From assembly GCF_003052605.1 (NCBI RefSeq), contig NZ_QASO01000066.1:1-64000 (forward strand): 64,000 nt of DNA. Reading direction: 5' to 3'. The stretch comes from Ectopseudomonas oleovorans. Lineage in GTDB: Bacteria; Pseudomonadota; Gammaproteobacteria; Pseudomonadales; Pseudomonadaceae. The position numbers and the translations under genes were made by a program. Every line of letters starts with the position of its first letter. The first letter of the stretch is position 1. Positions 44,083 through 56,948 of this stretch are shown piece after piece. The notes beneath the pieces are model-generated. The model was not told where the DNA came from, searched no databases, and saw only the letters and a list, made by a program, of their open reading frames with translations.

Positions 44083-44214
44083 CGAATGACCCCTGAGGAA
44101 ATCGGTCGGCGATTCTAGCAGCCGCCGCCGTTTCGGCACAGGCGCACACTTTGCCGCAGGGCAGCAGCAAGCCCTATACTCGACCGTTTTCCGCCCGCCC
44201 AGCGAGGCCGTTGT

Positions 44215-44372
44215 AGGGAGCCTGTAAAAGCGTTAGCGAGGCAGCTAGCGCAAGGCGAAAGTAGGCGAAGAATGCACTGGGCCCGCATGCGGGTTTACGA
44301 GCTGTAAATGAGCATTCTGAGCCGGCTTTCAACGCAGCGCTTGCAACGCAGATAGCTTTTTTGAGGTTCCCT
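44215..44372. repeat. Palindromic interspersed element, copy 2 (upstream of uvrA)
   Basis: The 158-bp copy has imperfect ends AGGGAGCCTGTAAAAGC (44215-44231) and GCTTTTTTGAGGTTCCCT (44355-44372), inner arms GAAAGTAGGC (44257-44266) and GCCGGCTTTC (44321-44330), and central stem TTTAC/GTAAA (44294-44308) followed by TGAGCATTC. It aligns with 31741-31883, and its paired bases differ in a compensated way from that copy. Its right end carries the GAGG that acts as the uvrA ribosome binding site. Confidence 0.83.
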
Positions 44373-44374
44373 AA

Positions 44375-47209
<2,835 letters not shown>

Positions 47210-47212
47210 AAC

Positions 47213-47434
47213 GAAAGAGCCCCGCACATGCGGGTAATGCTGTTCACTTAAGGTTGCACACGTTTGGCTCCCCTCTCCCATTTATGGGAGAGGGGCTGGG
47301 GGAGAGGGCAGAAAACACCGCAAAACTGCCAGTTTCCCCCTCTCCCTAACCCTCTCCCCAGAGGGGCGAGGGGACTGATCGAGCTCAACCGTTTCTTAAG
47401 TGAACAGCATTACCGCACATGCGGGGCTCTTTTT
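47213..47434. terminator. uvrA/ferritin bidirectional terminator, split by insertion
   Basis: AAAGAGCCCCGCACATGCGG at 47215-47233 and CCGCACATGCGGGGCTCTTTTT ending near 47434 are the two halves of one palindromic terminator lying between convergent uvrA and ferritin genes. A 178-bp element sits between them. Each duplicated copy of CCGCACATGCGG can still fold, and the right half keeps the T tract, so terminator function may persist toward ferritin-side transcripts ending from uvrA. Confidence 0.75.
47235..47412. mobile_element. MITE with IS4-like terminal inverted repeats
   Basis: TAATGCTGTTCACTTAAG (47235-47252) is the exact reverse complement of CTTAAGTGAACAGCATTA (47395-47412). The 13-bp CCGCACATGCGGG directly flanks both sides (47222-47234 and 47413-47425), a target duplication. 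From memory IS4 ends begin TAATGCCGATCAGTTAAG and make 11-13 bp duplications, so this is probably a non-autonomous derivative of an IS4-family element. The interior is a CCCTCTCCC-type repeat and has no open reading frame for a transposase. Confidence 0.85.
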
Positions 47435-47446
47435 GGGCAAGTCAGC

Positions 47447-47911
47447 TTACATCTGGCTTTGCAGGTACTTCTCCAGCCCCAGCTTGTCGATTAGCTGCAA
47501 CTGAATCTCCAGCCAATAGGCGTGGTCTTCCTCGGTATCCTTGAGCTGTGCCAGGAGGATGTCGCGAGTCTGGTAATCCTGATGCTTCTCGCACAGTTCG
47601 ATACCCTTGCTCAGGGCCGCGCGCACTTCGTACTCCAGCGCCAGATCCAGCTTCAGCGCCTCAGGCACGGTCTGCCCGAAGGAGAAGGCGTTGGGCACCA
47701 TATCCGGCACACCCTCGAGGAAGATGATGCGCTTGAGCAGCGCGTCGGCGTGCTGGGTTTCCTCTTCCATCTCGTGGTTGATGCGCTCGTAGAGCTTGCT
47801 GAAACCCCAGTCCTCATACAGCCGCGAATGGATGAAATACTGGTCACGAGCGGCCAGCTCACCTTTGAGCAGATGCTTGAGATAGTCGACGACTTCGGTA
47901 TGGCCTTTCAT
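47447..47911 (-). CDS. bfrA: Ferritin-like bacterioferritin subunit (FtnA/BfrA type)
   Basis: The 154-residue protein has the bacterioferritin fold and dinuclear iron-site residues E18, E51, H54, an E near 93, E127 and H130. The haem-binding Met of classical bacterioferritin (position 52) is Thr here (EEETQHAD), as in P. aeruginosa FtnA (PA4235), so this subunit likely binds no haem itself. It stores iron. ATG 47911 is chosen from the AAGGA spacing and [11 protein letters not shown] start. It lies between uvrA and a catalase gene. Confidence 0.9.
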   Translation of the reverse strand: MKGHTEVVDYLKHLLKGELAARDQYFIHSRLYEDWGFSKLYERINHEMEEETQHADALLKRIIFLEGVPDMVPNAFSFGQTVPEALKLDLALEYEVRAALSKGIELCEKHQDYQTRDILLAQLKDTEEDHAYWLEIQLQLIDKLGLEKYLQSQM

Positions 47912-47986
47912 GCCGGGCATTCCTTGTAGCATTCATGAACAAGTGGCAATGCTCCGCCTGACGCGGGGTTCGGTCAAGCAAAAGCA

Positions 47987-48011
47987 CAACGCCTCCGCGA
48001 GGGAGGCGTTG
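47987..48011. terminator. Hairpin terminator downstream of katG
   Basis: CAACGCCTCC-GCGAG-GGAGGCGTTG forms a 10-bp stem just after the katG stop codon on the minus strand. There is no long T run, so it may be a terminator or an mRNA 3'-end protector. Confidence 0.6.
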
Positions 48012-48031
48012 CGTTACCGCTCAGTGAAGCG

Positions 48032-50155
48032 TCAGGCCAGATCGAAACGATCCAGGTTCATCACCTTGGTCCAGGCCGCGACGAAGTCCTTGATGAACTT
48101 CTGCTGGCCGCCGTCCTGGGCATACACCTCGGCATAGGCGCGCAGCACCGAGTTGGAACCGAACACCAGGTCGGCACGGCTGGCCGTGTACTTCTTCGCC
48201 CCGGTCTTGCGCTCCAGCACATCGAAGCCCTCGCCACTGGGTTTCCACTCCAGGTCCATGCTCAGCACATTGACGAAGAAGTCATTGCTCAGCACGCCCA
48301 CCTTGTCGGTGAACACACCCCGCAGGCTGCCATCCCAGTTGGCGCCCAGCACACGCAGGCCACCGAGCAGCGCGGTCATCTCCGGCGCGGTCAGCGTCAG
48401 CTGCTGAGCCTTGTCGATCAGCAGCACCTCGTCGCCGATATCGATACCATCGGCCTTCCAGTTACGGAAGCCATCGGCCGGGCCACGCAGGTATTCAACG
48501 CTGTGCACGTCGGTCTGCTCCTGCGAGGCATCGACGCGACCAGCGGCGAACGGCACCTCGATCGACGTACCGGCAGCACTAGCGGCCTGCTCGACGCCGA
48601 GATTACCGGCCAGGACGATCAGGTCGGCCAGAGACAGGCGAGTCGAAGCCTGGATGCCCTCGATCTTGGCCAGCGCGGCAACCGCGATCTTGTTCACCGC
48701 CCAGCCGCGCTGCGGTTGCAGCGCCAGGCGCGCACCGTTGGCACCGCCGCGCTTGTCGCCACCCCGGAAGGTGGCCGCCGAGGCCCAAGCCAGGGAAACC
48801 AGTTCGGATACGCTCAGGCCCAGCGCCGCGATCTTCGCTTTGGCATCGGCAATGTCGGCAGCAGACGGCAGCGGGCCGGCTGGCGGCAGCGGGTCTTGCC
48901 AGATCAGGTCTTCCTTCGGCACTTCCGGGCCGAGGTAGCGAGCCTTTGGCCCCATGTCGCGGTGGGTCAGCTTGAACCAGGCGCGGGCGAAGGCTTCGCT
49001 GAACGCCTGCGGGTCGTTGAGGAAACGCCGCGAGATTTTCTCGAAGGCCGGATCGAAACGCAGGGTCAGGTCGGTGGTGAGCATGGTCGGCTTGTGCTTG
49101 ACCGCCGGATCGAAAGGATCAGGGATGATCTCCGGGGCATCCTTGGCCACCCACTGGATCGCGCCGGCCGGCGACCTGACTTGCTCCCATTCGTACTGGA
49201 ACAGGTTCTCAAAGAAGTAGTTGCTCCACTGGGTCGGCGTTTGCGTCCAGGTGACTTCGATCCCCGAGGTAATGGCGTCCTTACCCTTGCCACTGCCATA
49301 GCCGCTGAACCAGCCCAGGCCCTGCTGCTCGATGGGAGCGGCTTCCGGGTCGGGACCGATCTTGTCGCCCGGCACCGCGCCGTGCGTCTTGCCCAGGGTG
49401 TGGCCACCGGCGATCAGGGCGACGATTTCCTCGTCGTCCATCGCCATGTTGCCGAAGGTGGCACGGATGAACGGCGCCGCCGACAGCGGATCGCCACTGG
49501 CTTCCGGGCCTTCCGGGTTGACGTAGATCAGGCCCATTTCGGTGGCCGCCAGAGGGCTGTCTTTCAGCGCCTCGCTACGACGGTGCTTGAGCCATTCCTT
49601 TTCCGTGCCCCAGTTGACGTCGTTATCCGGCTCCCAGGTGTCCGCGCGCCCGGCAGCGAAGCCGAAGGTACGGAAACCCGAAGACTCCAGGGCAACGTTG
49701 CCGGCCAGCATGAACAGGTCGGCCCAGCTGATCTTCTGTCCATACTTCTGCTTCACCGGCCACAGCAGGCGACGAGCCTTGTCCAGGTTGGCGTTGTCCG
49801 GCCAGGCGCCCAGCGGCGCAAAACGCTGCTGACCACGACCCGCACCACCCCGGCCATCAACCAGACGGTACGTGCCGGCGCCATGCCAGGCCATGCGGAT
49901 GAACAGACCGACGTAGCTGCCCCAGTCGGCCGGCCACCACTCCTGCGAATCGGTGAGTACCTTGCGGATGTCACCCTTGAGGGCGGAATAGTCGATCTTC
50001 TTAAATTCTTCGGCGTAGTTGAATGTCTCGCCCAGCGGGTTGGAGCGCTCGGAATGCTGGTTCAGCAGATCCACACGCAACTGATTCGGCCACCAATCCA
50101 GATTGGTCGTCCCCTGGCCTGCGACATGATACGGGCATTTACCTGTGTTCGACAT
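48032..50155 (-). CDS. katG: Catalase-peroxidase KatG
   Basis: The 707-residue haem enzyme breaks down hydrogen peroxide and acts as a peroxidase. Distal residues R87, W90 and H91 are in [16 protein letters not shown]211 and M237 complete the Trp-Tyr-Met adduct; proximal His is H252 in [14 protein letters not shown]. The C-terminal half is the usual degenerate duplicate domain. ATG 50155 follows GGAGAAGGAGAG. At this place P. aeruginosa has katA, a different catalase. ATAG-N7-CTTT near 50264 is at best a weak OxyR half-site. Confidence 0.96.
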   Translation of the reverse strand: MSNTGKCPYHVAGQGTTNLDWWPNQLRVDLLNQHSERSNPLGETFNYAEEFKKIDYSALKGDIRKVLTDSQEWWPADWGSYVGLFIRMAWHGAGTYRLVDGRGGAGRGQQRFAPLGAWPDNANLDKARRLLWPVKQKYGQKISWADLFMLAGNVALESSGFRTFGFAAGRADTWEPDNDVNWGTEKEWLKHRRSEALKDSPLAATEMGLIYVNPEGPEASGDPLSAAPFIRATFGNMAMDDEEIVALIAGGHTLGKTHGAVPGDKIGPDPEAAPIEQQGLGWFSGYGSGKGKDAITSGIEVTWTQTPTQWSNYFFENLFQYEWEQVRSPAGAIQWVAKDAPEIIPDPFDPAVKHKPTMLTTDLTLRFDPAFEKISRRFLNDPQAFSEAFARAWFKLTHRDMGPKARYLGPEVPKEDLIWQDPLPPAGPLPSAADIADAKAKIAALGLSVSELVSLAWASAATFRGGDKRGGANGARLALQPQRGWAVNKIAVAALAKIEGIQASTRLSLADLIVLAGNLGVEQAASAAGTSIEVPFAAGRVDASQEQTDVHSVEYLRGPADGFRNWKADGIDIGDEVLLIDKAQQLTLTAPEMTALLGGLRVLGANWDGSLRGVFTDKVGVLSNDFFVNVLSMDLEWKPSGEGFDVLERKTGAKKYTASRADLVFGSNSVLRAYAEVYAQDGGQQKFIKDFVAAWTKVMNLDRFDLA

Positions 50156-50352
50156 GCTTCTCTCCTTCTCCTCATCGTGTCGGTTCCAACGGCTGTGGCC
50201 GACAATGAAAGAAGAGTAGTCCTGCACTTACGGAAGAGCCAATATATGAAACACAACGACAAGATAGTCATTTTCTTTCGATAGACGCCCGGACGCGTCC
50301 AAACCGAGCACCACCGCAACAGGAGAAAAGCCAGGATTTTTCCGCCGCAAAA

Positions 50353-50383
50353 ACAAACGCCCCAACACTGTTGGGGCGTTTGT
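50353..50383 (-). terminator. Rho-independent terminator of the alpha operon
   Basis: ACAAACGCCCCAAC-AGT-GTTGGGGCGTTTGT on the minus strand is followed by TTTTT. It lies 61 bp beyond the rplQ stop and ends the rpsM-rpsK-rpsD-rpoA-rplQ transcript. Confidence 0.93.
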
Positions 50384-50443
50384 CGTTGCCTTGGCCTGAA
50401 CTGGCTGCTTGACGCAGGCCGGCTCGGCGTAGGGAACAGAGAC

Positions 50444-50830
50444 TTACTCGGCAGCTTCTACCGAACCGCCGACCGGACGGTCGACCAGTTCAACGTAAGC
50501 CATCGGAGCGTTGTCGCCAGCGCGGAAGCCGCACTTGAGGATGCGCAGGTAGCCGCCGTTACGGGTGGCGTAGCGCTTGCCCAGATCGTTGAACAGCTTG
50601 CCGACGATGGCTTTCGAACGGGTACGATCGAAGGCCAGACGACGATTGGCAACGCTGTCTTCCTTGGCCAGGGTGATCAGCGGCTCGGCAACGCGACGCA
50701 GTTCCTTGGCTTTCGGCAGGGTAGTTTTGATCAGCTCGTGCTCGAACAGCGAGACCGCCATGTTCTGGAACATGGCCTTGCGGTGAGCGCTGGTGCGGCT
50801 GAGGTGACGGCCACTTTTACGATGACGCAT
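50444..50830 (-). CDS. rplQ: 50S ribosomal protein L17
   Basis: The 128-residue protein ([24 protein letters not shown]) is an L17 of usual length, basic, with the Ser/His/Arg-rich start that binds 23S rRNA near the peptide exit tunnel. It is the last gene of the alpha operon, 44 bp after rpoA. A terminator follows. Confidence 0.97.
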
Positions 50831-50874
50831 GGTTCAATTCCTTACCAAACTTGTTCGTTCGGTGATGATGACGA

Positions 50875-51876
50875 TCAGGCAGTGGCCTTATCGTCTTTCT
50901 TCAGACTTGCCGGCGGCCAGTTGTCGAGGCGCATACCGAGGGACAGACCGCGAGAAGCCAGAACATCCTTGATTTCGGTCAGGGATTTCTTGCCCAGGTT
51001 CGGGGTTTTGAGCAGCTCTACTTCGGTGCGCTGAATCAGATCACCGATGTAGTAGATGTTCTCTGCCTTGAGGCAGTTGGCCGAACGTACGGTCAGTTCC
51101 AGGTCATCGACAGGACGCAGCAGGATCGGATCGATCTCGTCTTCCTGCTCGACCACCACTGGCTCACTGTCACCTTTGAGGTCGACGAACGCGGCCAGCT
51201 GCTGCTGCAGGATGGTCGCGGCACGACGGATAGCCTCTTCAGGGTCCAGGGTACCGTTGGTTTCCAGGTCGATAACCAGTTTGTCCAGGTTGGTGCGCTG
51301 CTCGACACGGGCGTTTTCCACCACGTAAGCAACCCGACGCACAGGGCTGAACGAAGCATCCAGCTGCAAGCGACCAATGCTGCGGCTTTCATCTTCGTCG
51401 CTCTGACGCGCGTCAGCCGGCTCATAGCCGCGACCACGAGCCACGGTGAGCTTCATGTTCAGCGCGCCATTGGAAGCCAGGTTGGCGATAACGTGGTCGC
51501 CATTGACGATTTCGACATCGTGATCCAGCTGAATATCGGCAGCGGTAACTACGCCCGGGCCCTTCTTAGCCAGAGTCAGGGTCACTTCGTCACGGCCGTG
51601 CAGCTTGATAGCCAGACCTTTCAGGTTGAGCAGGATCTCGATGACATCTTCCTGCACACCTTCGATCGCGGAGTACTCATGGAGTACGCCATCGATCTCG
51701 GCCTCGACTACTGCACAGCCAGGCATGGAGGACAACAGGATGCGACGCAGCGCGTTGCCCAGGGTATGGCCAAAGCCACGCTCGAGAGGCTCGAGGGTGA
51801 TCTTGGCGCGGGTCGGACTGACCTCCTGCACATCAATGTGACGGGGGGTCAGGAACTCATTTACCGAAATCTGCAT
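50875..51876 (-). CDS. rpoA: RNA polymerase alpha subunit
   Basis: The 333-residue subunit has the assembly domain at the N-terminus ([35 protein letters not shown]) and the C-terminal DNA-binding domain from about residue 250, which contacts UP elements and activators ([48 protein letters not shown]). Length and both domains are complete. It follows rpsD by 22 bp. Confidence 0.98.
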   Translation of the reverse strand: MQISVNEFLTPRHIDVQEVSPTRAKITLEPLERGFGHTLGNALRRILLSSMPGCAVVEAEIDGVLHEYSAIEGVQEDVIEILLNLKGLAIKLHGRDEVTLTLAKKGPGVVTAADIQLDHDVEIVNGDHVIANLASNGALNMKLTVARGRGYEPADARQSDEDESRSIGRLQLDASFSPVRRVAYVVENARVEQRTNLDKLVIDLETNGTLDPEEAIRRAATILQQQLAAFVDLKGDSEPVVVEQEDEIDPILLRPVDDLELTVRSANCLKAENIYYIGDLIQRTEVELLKTPNLGKKSLTEIKDVLASRGLSLGMRLDNWPPASLKKDDKATA

Positions 51877-51898
51877 GGATGCACCTATTTTCTAGCCC

Positions 51899-52519
51899 TT
51901 ACTTGGAGTAGAGCTCGACAATCAGGCTCTCGTTGATGTCAGCGGACAGATCGCTACGAGCCGGTACGTTCTTGAACACACCAGACTTCTTCTCAGCGTC
52001 TACTTCTACCCACTCAACACGGCCGCGCTGGGCGCAGAGCTCAAGAGCCTGAGCGATGCGCAGCTGGTTCTTCGATTTCTCGCGAACAGCAACGACGTCG
52101 CCAGCTTTAACCTGGTAGGACGGTACGTTTACGGTCTGACCGTTGACGCTGATTGCTTTGTGCGAAACCAGCTGACGGGATTCGGCACGGGTAGCACCAA
52201 AGCCCATACGGTAAACCACGTTATCCAGACGGCACTCCAGCAGTTGCAGCAGGTTTTCGCCGGTGGCGCCCTTCTGGCTGGCAGCTTGCTTGTAGTAACC
52301 GCTGAACTGACGCTCCAGAACGCCGTAGATACGACGGACCTTTTGCTTTTCACGCAGCTGGGTGCCGTAGTCGGACTGGCGACCGCGACGCTGACCGTGA
52401 ATACCGGGAGCTGCTTCGATGTTGCACTTAGATTCAAGCGCGCGAACACCACTCTTCAGGAAGAGATCGGTGCCTTCACGGCGAGACAGTTTGCACTTGG
52501 GACCAATGTAACGAGCCAT
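51899..52519 (-). CDS. rpsD: 30S ribosomal protein S4
   Basis: The 206-residue primary 16S rRNA-binding protein has the S4 RNA-binding segment ([39 protein letters not shown]). In E. coli S4 represses the alpha operon by binding the rpsM leader; the equivalent here would be in 53314-53446. It follows rpsK by 17 bp. The Cys at position ~9 occurs, but the N-terminal zinc motif of other bacteria is not complete. Confidence 0.97.
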   Translation of the reverse strand: MARYIGPKCKLSRREGTDLFLKSGVRALESKCNIEAAPGIHGQRRGRQSDYGTQLREKQKVRRIYGVLERQFSGYYKQAASQKGATGENLLQLLECRLDNVVYRMGFGATRAESRQLVSHKAISVNGQTVNVPSYQVKAGDVVAVREKSKNQLRIAQALELCAQRGRVEWVEVDAEKKSGVFKNVPARSDLSADINESLIVELYSK

Positions 52520-52536
52520 TTCTCACTGTCTCCTGT

Positions 52537-52926
52537 TTACACGCGACGCTTCTTCGGCGGACGGCACCCGTTGTGCGGGATAGGCGTCACGTCGGTGATG
52601 CTGGCGATTTTGTAGCCGCAGGCGTTCAGAGCACGCACGGCAGATTCGCGACCCGGACCTGGGCCCTTGACGTTGACGTCGAGGTTCTTCAGGCCATACT
52701 CCAGCGCAGCCTGACCAGCGCGCTCGGCGGCGATCTGAGCAGCGAACGGAGTGGACTTACGCGAACCGCGGAAACCCGAACCACCAGAGGTAGCCCAGGA
52801 CAGGGCGTTACCCTGACGGTCGGTAATGGTCACGATAGTGTTGTTGAAAGACGCGTGGATGTGGGCGATGCCATCAACCACCGTCTTTTTGACTTTTTTA
52901 CGAGTACGAGCAGCAGGTTTTGCCAT
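52537..52926 (-). CDS. rpsK: 30S ribosomal protein S11
   Basis: The 129-residue protein (start [40 protein letters not shown]) forms part of the 30S platform around the mRNA. The C-terminus [42 protein letters not shown] is strongly conserved. It follows rpsM by 30 bp in the alpha operon. Confidence 0.97.
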   Translation of the reverse strand: MAKPAARTRKKVKKTVVDGIAHIHASFNNTIVTITDRQGNALSWATSGGSGFRGSRKSTPFAAQIAAERAGQAALEYGLKNLDVNVKGPGPGRESAVRALNACGYKIASITDVTPIPHNGCRPPKKRRV

Positions 52927-52956
52927 GACTAAATTCCTGTCGATTCGCGAATGCGA

Positions 52957-53313
52957 TTACTTGCGGATCGGCTTACGCGGGCCCTTACGGGTGCGAGCGT
53001 TGGTCTTGGTGCGCTGACCGCGAACCGGCAGACCTTTACGATGACGCAGGCCGCGGTAGCAACCCAGATCCATCAAGCGCTTGATCTTCATATTCACTTC
53101 ACGACGCAGGTCGCCTTCGGTATTCACCTTGGCTACTTCGCCACGCAGCTGTTCGATCTGCTCGTCAGTCAGATCCTTGATTTTCGCAGCCGGATTTACA
53201 CCGGTAGCGGCACAGATTTTCTGTGCAGTGGTGCGACCAACACCGTAGATGTAGGTCAGCGAGATAACAGTGTGCTTGTTATCCGGAATGTTAACGCCTG
53301 CAATACGGGCCAT
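52957..53313 (-). CDS. rpsM: 30S ribosomal protein S13
   Basis: The 118-residue protein ([26 protein letters not shown]) is the first gene of the alpha operon. Its C-terminus [25 protein letters not shown] reaches tRNA sites and subunit bridges. The 130-bp leader between rpmJ and rpsM probably contains the promoter and the S4-binding structure. Confidence 0.97.
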   Translation of the reverse strand: MARIAGVNIPDNKHTVISLTYIYGVGRTTAQKICAATGVNPAAKIKDLTDEQIEQLRGEVAKVNTEGDLRREVNMKIKRLMDLGCYRGLRHRKGLPVRGQRTKTNARTRKGPRKPIRK

Positions 53314-53401
53314 TCAGTGGAACTCCAATTGACAGCTACCTACGCCCCGGAAGCCAAGAAATAGGGCGCGAGATATTAACGCTGTAAAAACAAATAATCA
53401 A

Positions 53402-53425
53402 CCCGGCAGCGCACTAGCTGCCGGG
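53402..53425 (-). other. Stem-loop between spc and alpha operons
   Basis: CCCGGCAGC-N6-GCTGCCGGG forms a perfect 9-bp stem 22 bp past the rpmJ stop. On the minus strand it is followed by GATTATTTGTTTTT, a broken T tract, so it may be a partial terminator or attenuator that separates rpmJ from the rpsM transcript. Confidence 0.6.
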
Positions 53426-53446
53426 CTTATCACGCGTGGTTCACAC

Positions 53447-53563
53447 TCAGCCTTGGCGCTGCTTGTGACGCGGCTCTGCGCTGCAGATCACCCGCACGAC
53501 ACCTTCGCGACGGATAATTTTGCAGTTACGGCACAGCTTTTTCACCGATGCACGAACTTTCAT
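53447..53563 (-). CDS. rpmJ: 50S ribosomal protein L36
   Basis: A 38-codon frame ([20 protein letters not shown]...) sits between secY and rpsM in the place always held by rpmJ. Cys11, Cys14, Cys27 and His33 make the zinc-binding set of the C+ form of L36. Its start is preceded by GAGG. In zinc limitation many bacteria replace the C+ form with a paralog; none is in this window. Confidence 0.95.
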
Positions 53564-53591
53564 TACCAACTCCTCGAACCTTACGGGTGGA

Positions 53592-54920
53592 TCAGCGGAG
53601 CATGCCGCTGCCATAGCCCTTCAGGTTGGCTTTCTTCATCAGGGAATCGTACTGGTGAGACACGAGGTGCGATTGCACTTGGGACATGAAGTCCATTACA
53701 ACCACGACCACGATCAGCAACGAGGTCCCGCCAAGGTAGAACGGAACGTTGGCCGCCACCACCAGGAACTGGGGCAGCAGGCACACGGCCGTCATGTACA
53801 GAGCACCGAACATGGTCAAGCGGGTCAGAACGCCATCGATATAGCGCGCCGACTGCTCGCCCGGACGAATGCCCGGAATAAAGGCACCGGACTTCTTCAG
53901 GTTTTCCGCTACGTCTTTCGGGTTGAACATCAGCGCTGTATAGAAGAAGCAGAAGAAAATGATCCCTGCACTAAACAGCAGAATGTTCAACGGCTGACCA
54001 GGAGCGATAGCCTGCGAAATGTCCTGCAGCCAGCCCAAACCCTCGGACTGACCGAACCAGGCACCCAGCGAGGCCGGGAACAGCAGAAGGCTGCTGGCGA
54101 AGATGGCCGGGATTACGCCCGCCATGTTCACCTTCAACGGCAGGTGGCTGGTCTGCGCAGCGAAGACCTTGCGGCCCTGCTGACGCTTGGCATAGTGCAC
54201 CGCAATGCGACGCTGACCACGCTCGATGAACACCACGAAACCGATGATCGCTACTGCCAGCAGGCCGATGGCGATCAGAGCGAAGATGTTGATATCGCCC
54301 TGACGAGCAGACTCGAAAGACTGCCCGATTGCCGACGGCAGACCGGCCACGATGCCTGCAAAAATCAGCATCGAGATACCGTTGCCGACACCGCGCTCGG
54401 TGATTTGCTCGCCCAGCCACATCATGAACATCGCGCCCGCCACGAAGGTGGTGATCGCCACGAAGTGGAAGCCGAAATCGCCCGAGAACGCTACGCCCTG
54501 GCTCGCCAGACCAACGGACATGCCGATGGCCTGAACGAATGCCAGGACGAGAGTGCCGTAGCGGGTGTACTGGCTGATCTTGCGACGGCCAGCTTCACCT
54601 TCCTTCTTCAACTGCTCCAGCTGCGGGCTGACGGCAGTCATCAGCTGCATGATGATCGATGCCGAGATGTACGGCATGATCCCCAGTGCAAAGATGCTCA
54701 TCCGCTCCAGCGCGCCGCCGGAAAACATGTTGAACAAGCTAAGAATGGTCCCCTCATTCTGCCGGAACAGATCCGCCAGTCGGTCTGGGTTGATGCCAGG
54801 AACCGGGATGTGCGCACCTATCCGGTAGACGATGATCGCCAGGAACAGGAAACGCAGACGAGCCCAGAGTTCGGACAACCCGCCACCTGCCAGCGCTGAG
54901 AGAGCACCTTGCTTAGCCAT
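53592..54920 (-). CDS. secY: Protein translocase subunit SecY
   Basis: The 442-residue protein has ten membrane helices and forms the Sec channel in the inner membrane with SecE and SecG. Family motifs include [17 protein letters not shown] near residue 37, [17 protein letters not shown] near 80 and [27 protein letters not shown] near 350. It follows rplO with no gap in the spc operon, and rpmJ is next. Confidence 0.97.
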
Positions 54921-55352
54921 TTAGTCCTCGAACTTACCGCCAGCCGCGATGATAGCCGCACGCGCACCCTTGGTGGCGGCGATACCTTTCAGGGTGACCG
55001 CACGGGTAACCTCACCGGACAGCATGACTTTCACACGCTGTACGTGATGGCCTACCAGATTGGCATCCTTCAGAGCCTGCAGAGTTACAACACCCTCTAC
55101 CTTGTTCAGCTCGGAGGTACGCACTTCAGCGCGATCCATAGCCTTCAGGGAGACGAAGCCGAACTTCGGCAGACGGCGGTGCAGCGGCTGCTGACCACCC
55201 TCGAAGCCCGGAGCGATGGAACCACCGGAGCGGGAGGTTTGACCTTTGTGGCCACGGCCACCAGTCTTACCCAGACCGCTACCGATGCCACGGCCCGGAC
55301 GGTGCTTCTCGCGACGGGCACCCGGCGCGGAACGCAGATCGTTCAGTTGCAT
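54921..55352 (-). CDS. rplO: 50S ribosomal protein L15
   Basis: The 143-residue protein starts at ATG 55352 ([43 protein letters not shown]); the Gly-rich basic N-terminus is typical. Its stop is adjacent to the secY start, and rpmD precedes by 2 bp. L15 is a late assembly component of the 50S subunit. Confidence 0.97.
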   Translation of the reverse strand: MQLNDLRSAPGARREKHRPGRGIGSGLGKTGGRGHKGQTSRSGGSIAPGFEGGQQPLHRRLPKFGFVSLKAMDRAEVRTSELNKVEGVVTLQALKDANLVGHHVQRVKVMLSGEVTRAVTLKGIAATKGARAAIIAAGGKFED

Positions 55353-55354
55353 GA

Positions 55355-55534
55355 TTAACCCTCCACCTTCAGCAGGTAGTAAGCCTTGTTGATCATGCCG
55401 CGGTTTTCCGGAGTATCCAGAACCTCTACGGTGTGACCGATGCGACGCAGGCCCAGGCCCTTGACGCAAGCTTTGTGATTGGCCAGGCGGCCATTGGTGC
55501 TCTTGATCAGAGTCACTTTGACGGTATTAGCCAT
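55355..55534 (-). CDS. rpmD: 50S ribosomal protein L30
   Basis: The 59-residue protein ([50 protein letters not shown]) is of usual size. Start ATG 55534 was chosen as the longer upstream frame overlaps rpsE and has no similarity. It lies 2 bp from rpsE and rplO. Confidence 0.96.
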   Translation of the reverse strand: MANTVKVTLIKSTNGRLANHKACVKGLGLRRIGHTVEVLDTPENRGMINKAYYLLKVEG

Positions 55535-55536
55535 GG

Positions 55537-56037
55537 TTAGAGAATCTCCTCGACGCTCTTGCCACGCTTGGCTGCAACGGAATCCGGAGACTGCATGGTC
55601 TTCAGACCCTTGAAGGTGGCATGTACCACGTTCACCGGGTTGGTCGAGCCGTAGCACTTGGCCAGAACGTTCTGCACACCTGCCACTTCCAGCACGGCAC
55701 GCATGGCGCCGCCGGCGATGATACCGGTACCTTCAGAAGCCGGCTGCATGTACACCTTGGAGGCGCCATGAGCGGACTTGATCGGATACTGCAGAGTGGT
55801 GCCGTTCAGATCCACCTGGATCATGTTGCGACGCGCAGCTTCCATCGCTTTCTGGATGGCGGCCGGCACTTCACGGGACTTGCCGCGGCCGAAACCAACG
55901 CGACCCTTGCCATCACCCACCACGGTCAGCGCGGTGAAGGTGAAGATACGGCCGCCTTTTACGGTCTTGGCAACGCGGTTCACCTGAACCAGCTTCTCGA
56001 TGTAGCCTTCGTCGCGCTTTTGGTCGTTATTTGCCAT
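55537..56037 (-). CDS. rpsE: 30S ribosomal protein S5
   Basis: The 166-residue protein has the double-stranded-RNA-binding N-terminal part ([43 protein letters not shown]) and the ribosomal fold in the C-terminal half ([29 protein letters not shown]). It helps decoding accuracy. It follows rplR by 3 bp. Confidence 0.97.
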   Translation of the reverse strand: MANNDQKRDEGYIEKLVQVNRVAKTVKGGRIFTFTALTVVGDGKGRVGFGRGKSREVPAAIQKAMEAARRNMIQVDLNGTTLQYPIKSAHGASKVYMQPASEGTGIIAGGAMRAVLEVAGVQNVLAKCYGSTNPVNVVHATFKGLKTMQSPDSVAAKRGKSVEEIL

Positions 56038-56040
56038 AAC

Positions 56041-56391
56041 TTAGAACTCCAGCCCGCCTTCACGAGCAGCATCAGCCAGCGCCTTGACGCGGCCGTGGTA
56101 CTTGAAGCCAGAACGGTCGAATGCCACCTGGGTTACACCAGCGGCTTTCGCACGCTCGGCAACCAGCGCACCAACTTTCTTGGCTGCGTCGATGTTGCCG
56201 GTGGCGCCATCACGCAGTGCTTTGTCCAAGGTAGAGGCGCTGGCCAGAACCTTGCTGCCGTCGGCCGAGATGACCTGGGCGTAGATGTGTTGCGAAGAGC
56301 GGTACACGCACAGACGCACGGCTTCGAGCTCGTGCATTTTCAGGCGTGCTTTGCGAGCGCGACGCAGACGAGTAACTTTTTTGTCGGTCAT
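56041..56391 (-). CDS. rplR: 50S ribosomal protein L18
   Basis: The 116-residue protein ([41 protein letters not shown]) binds 5S rRNA with L5. The C-terminal [28 protein letters not shown] is conserved. It lies 11 bp after rplF. Confidence 0.97.
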   Translation of the reverse strand: MTDKKVTRLRRARKARLKMHELEAVRLCVYRSSQHIYAQVISADGSKVLASASTLDKALRDGATGNIDAAKKVGALVAERAKAAGVTQVAFDRSGFKYHGRVKALADAAREGGLEF

Positions 56392-56402
56392 TTTTCAGCC
56401 CC

Positions 56403-56936
56403 TTACTTCTTCTTGGCTTCTTTACGACGGACAACCTCATCCGCGTAACGAACGCCTTTGCCCTTGTAGGGCTCAGGACGACGGAAGTCACGGATTTCCG
56501 CAGCCACCTGACCCACCAGTTGCTTGTCGATACCCTTGATCAGGATTTCGGTCTGGTTCGGGGTTTCGGCCACGACGCCTGCCGGCAGTTCGTAGTCGAT
56601 CGGGTGGGAGAAGCCCAGCGCGAGGTTCAGCACCTGGCCTTTGGCCTGGGCTTTGTAGCCCACGCCGACCAGCTGCAGCTTACGCTCGAAGCCCTGACTG
56701 ACACCGATCACCATGTTGTTGACCAGAGCACGAGTGGTGCCGGCCATGGCGCGGTTCTGCTGATCGCCATTACGGGCGGCGAAACGCAGTTCGCTGCCTT
56801 CCTGGATCACTTCCACGGAGGAGTGAACGTTCAGTTCGAGGGTGCCCTTGGCGCCCTTGACCGAGAGCTGCTGACCGGCGAGTTTGATCTCGACACCGAC
56901 AGGCAGCACAACGGGGTTCTTAGCAACGCGAGACAT
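56403..56936 (-). CDS. rplF: 50S ribosomal protein L6
   Basis: The 177-residue protein ([43 protein letters not shown]) is a two-domain L6 with the C-terminal [26 protein letters not shown] that contacts 23S rRNA near the factor-binding site. It is 12 bp from rpsH. Confidence 0.97.
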   Translation of the reverse strand: MSRVAKNPVVLPVGVEIKLAGQQLSVKGAKGTLELNVHSSVEVIQEGSELRFAARNGDQQNRAMAGTTRALVNNMVIGVSQGFERKLQLVGVGYKAQAKGQVLNLALGFSHPIDYELPAGVVAETPNQTEILIKGIDKQLVGQVAAEIRDFRRPEPYKGKGVRYADEVVRRKEAKKK

Positions 56937-56948
56937 GCTTATCCCCCC

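Noticed and set aside
42304..44118. 604-codon plus-strand frame opposite the MFS gene and ssb
   Set aside because: The opposite strand has a 12-helix transporter and SSB with conserved motifs; this frame crosses both genes and has a random His/Gln/Arg-rich composition.
44140..44374. LexA (SOS) box upstream of uvrA
   Set aside because: I saw no CTGT-N8-ACAG dyad; the nearest CTGTAAA words belong to the interspersed repeat.
50264..50278. OxyR site upstream of katG
   Set aside because: ATAG-N7-CTTT matches only half of the four-element pattern; not enough to list as a feature.
48503..50284. 593-codon plus-strand frame opposite katG
   Set aside because: It is Arg/Gly-rich, lacks a plausible start region and is explained by codon bias of katG.
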